Shown piece after piece: positions 62,811 through 64,000 of a stretch of DNA of 64,000 bases (positions are counted from its first letter, which is position 1; each line of letters opens with the position of its first letter). Under the pieces are notes generated by a model. That model was not told the DNA's origin and ran no database searches. It saw only the letters and a list, made by a program, of their open reading frames with translations. Origin of the DNA: Blastobasis lacticolella (Eukaryota > Arthropoda > Insecta > Lepidoptera > Blastobasidae); NCBI GenBank assembly GCA_905147135.1, contig LR990049.1, positions 20,167,428 to 20,231,427 of the forward strand. Direction: 5' to 3'. Both the position numbers and the translations under genes were made by a program.

Positions 62811-63414
62811 GTAATTCCGTGGTGGTGTGTATAGGTTTGCTAGGCGAATTATTTATGGATACAATTTTTGGGCTAGGGGCATTGCTATTTATAATAGGTA
62901 GAGTGTCTGTTTGTGTGCTACAGTTTACACTGTTACGAATTCTTGCCGAAAGAGGTCTACAGTTGGTTTGGGTATTTTCATCCTTGGACGTACAAGTTCG
63001 AAATGTTGTCTTATGCAAATTCTCTCTATAGTGGAATATGAGTAGACTAGTGAGTCCGATTGTATGCAACCATAAGTCTATTCCGATACGACAATAATAG
63101 CAAATGCGACTAGTGACGTGGTTGTAATCTTTGGAACACAAGATTTTCACTGAAATAACATTTTCAATACGAGTCCATCCAGGTGATTGCACCGGAATTT
63201 TCACAATCATACGTATTAAAATACGCAATAATTTATTTTGCGAATGAGAATGTACACCAGTAAATATTACTTTCTGTCTAGTGGCTAAATTAGCAACAAA
63301 GCCAAAGCCGTAGTTTGGTGGCGTATGCAACGACGGCCAGCCCTCATAATTCACCGAAAATGTGTGACGACAAATGTGGCGACTCCCGCTCTGCTCATGC
63401 TCTGTGCACGTCAT
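62767..63414 (-). CDS. Upstream ORF of the non-LTR element (possible ORF1 remnant)
   Basis: 215 codons from the first ATG; the frame opens 11 codons earlier after a TGA. It overlaps the start of ORF2 by 44 nt. The beginning has clustered Cys/His (CMTCTEHEQ, RHICRHTF), which could be a zinc-binding motif. The end is polar with repeated NCSTQTD-like phrases. No RNA-recognition or esterase motif is recognised, and it is short for an ORF1, so 5' truncation or frame loss is likely. Confidence 0.45.
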   Translation of the reverse strand: MTCTEHEQSGSRHICRHTFSVNYEGWPSLHTPPNYGFGFVANLATRQKVIFTGVHSHSQNKLLRILIRMIVKIPVQSPGWTRIENVISVKILCSKDYNHVTSRICYYCRIGIDLWLHTIGLTSLLIFHYRENLHKTTFRTCTSKDENTQTNCRPLSARIRNSVNCSTQTDTLPIINSNAPSPKIVSINNSPSKPIHTTTELHGSHDKTFFRAQQH

Positions 63415-63805
63415 GCACTGCTCCTGCCTTACGTAATAAAGTATCTTTCATATGTAGTATTCAGCCAAAATGTTTCGTATATTTATGAGGCCTGCCATTT
63501 TATACCAAAATGGTGGTGTGATACACAAACCGGTTCGGATACAATGCGTACTCTATATAAGACTAGCTTTTTAAAGTAAAATTCGGTTACTACGTTCTGG
63601 GCCCGTTCCCGTTAGTATACCTATGTTACTCGATAATAATGTAGCTTTCTATAGGTGAAAGAGTTTTTAAAATCGGTTCAGTAGTTTTTGAGTTACAAAC
63701 ATATATCCTTCATAAACATTTTTATAGGCAATGGCAACAGGGGCGCCAGCCATACGCGGCGATTGCTTACGGACAGCACTGACTGACCACAACATCAACG
63801 GGTCA

Positions 63806-63842
63806 TACCAACCGTTGCCGGGCTCGACGGCAACGGTTGGTA
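63806..63842. repeat. Perfect 15-bp hairpin, 7-nt loop
   Basis: taccaaccgttgccg (63806-63820), loop ggctcga, cggcaacggttggta (63828-63842). It lies outside the ORFs. Confidence 0.75.
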
Positions 63843-63899
63843 CGGCCCGTTTACTTCGTTTCCGAACAATTCTCTTTATAATATTACAAGCAGACCCAG

Positions 63900-64000
63900 C
63901 GCAATTTCGTCTGCGTACACATACTTTACCCCTATCTACCCTTTTTTGTCTTGTTTATAAACCTTCGTCTTGAATCACTCTATCAATTGGTGAAAACCGC
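63900..64000 (+). repeat. RTE-like tail, family F, cut by window end
   Basis: cgtctgcgtacacatacttt, acccctatctaccctttttt, ttataaaccttcgtcttgaa, tcaattggtgaaaaccgc. Confidence 0.55.

Larger units (their letters stand above)
59515..63430 (-). mobile_element. Non-LTR retrotransposon, nearly complete
   Basis: 5' to 3' on minus: a 215-codon frame (63414-62767), an overlapping endonuclease/reverse transcriptase frame (62810-59943), and a 430-bp AT-rich 3' UTR with four exact TTGACAT motifs (complement at 59741, 59776, 59837, 59879), ending in about five GAATT units at 59515-59545. No poly(A) tail: the microsatellite end is typical of CR1/L2/Daphne-like groups rather than of poly(A)-tailed Jockey types. 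Clade assignment is open. The 5' end and target duplication could not be fixed. Confidence 0.8.

Overview
The window is animal nuclear DNA, almost certainly from a moth or butterfly. The evidence is AT-rich intronic sequence, short GC-rich exons with GT-AG introns, no operon structure, and dense repeats whose consensus ends I recognise from lepidopteran genomes. The assignment to Lepidoptera is recognition from memory; no search was run.

Positions 311-29147, minus strand: twenty exons of one gene of the Dscam family (Down syndrome cell adhesion molecule, a neuronal Ig-superfamily receptor). The order from 5' to 3' is the C-terminal part of Ig3, Ig4, Ig5, Ig6, Ig7, Ig8, Ig9, FN1, FN2, FN3 and FN4. 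All twenty exons join in one reading frame (3179 nt, about 1059 residues), with GT-AG borders and matching phases at every internal junction. Ig1, Ig2 and the first part of Ig3 should lie upstream (higher coordinates) and I did not find them before 64000. Ig10, FN5-6, the membrane segment and the cytoplasmic tail should lie beyond position 1. Ig7 is encoded by one pair of constitutive half-domain exons, so this is not the hypervariable Dscam1. Four partial relics of the gene's own exons sit in its introns.

Introns and the region above 29.2 kb are mostly mobile-element debris: tRNA-headed SINEs, 5S-rRNA-headed SINEs, many 5'-truncated non-LTR retrotransposon ends, small inverted-repeat elements and an inverted array of about 145-bp units (31.86-32.7 kb).

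Positions 38400-42578, plus strand: a DIRS-like retroelement with 53-bp terminal repeats, a gag that appears to be spliced, a canonical -1 slippery heptamer leading into a reverse transcriptase/RNase H frame, and no tyrosine recombinase. Its predicted gag intron holds five small hairpins whose stems vary in a compensatory way; this is the most unusual signal in the window. A 235-bp part of its left end recurs at 44070.

Positions 59515-63430, minus strand: a nearly full non-LTR retrotransposon with an uninterrupted endonuclease/reverse transcriptase frame of 955 codons, a short upstream frame, and a 3' end closing in a GAATT-type microsatellite.

I see no rRNA or tRNA gene likely to be functional, no CRISPR array, and no second host protein gene.
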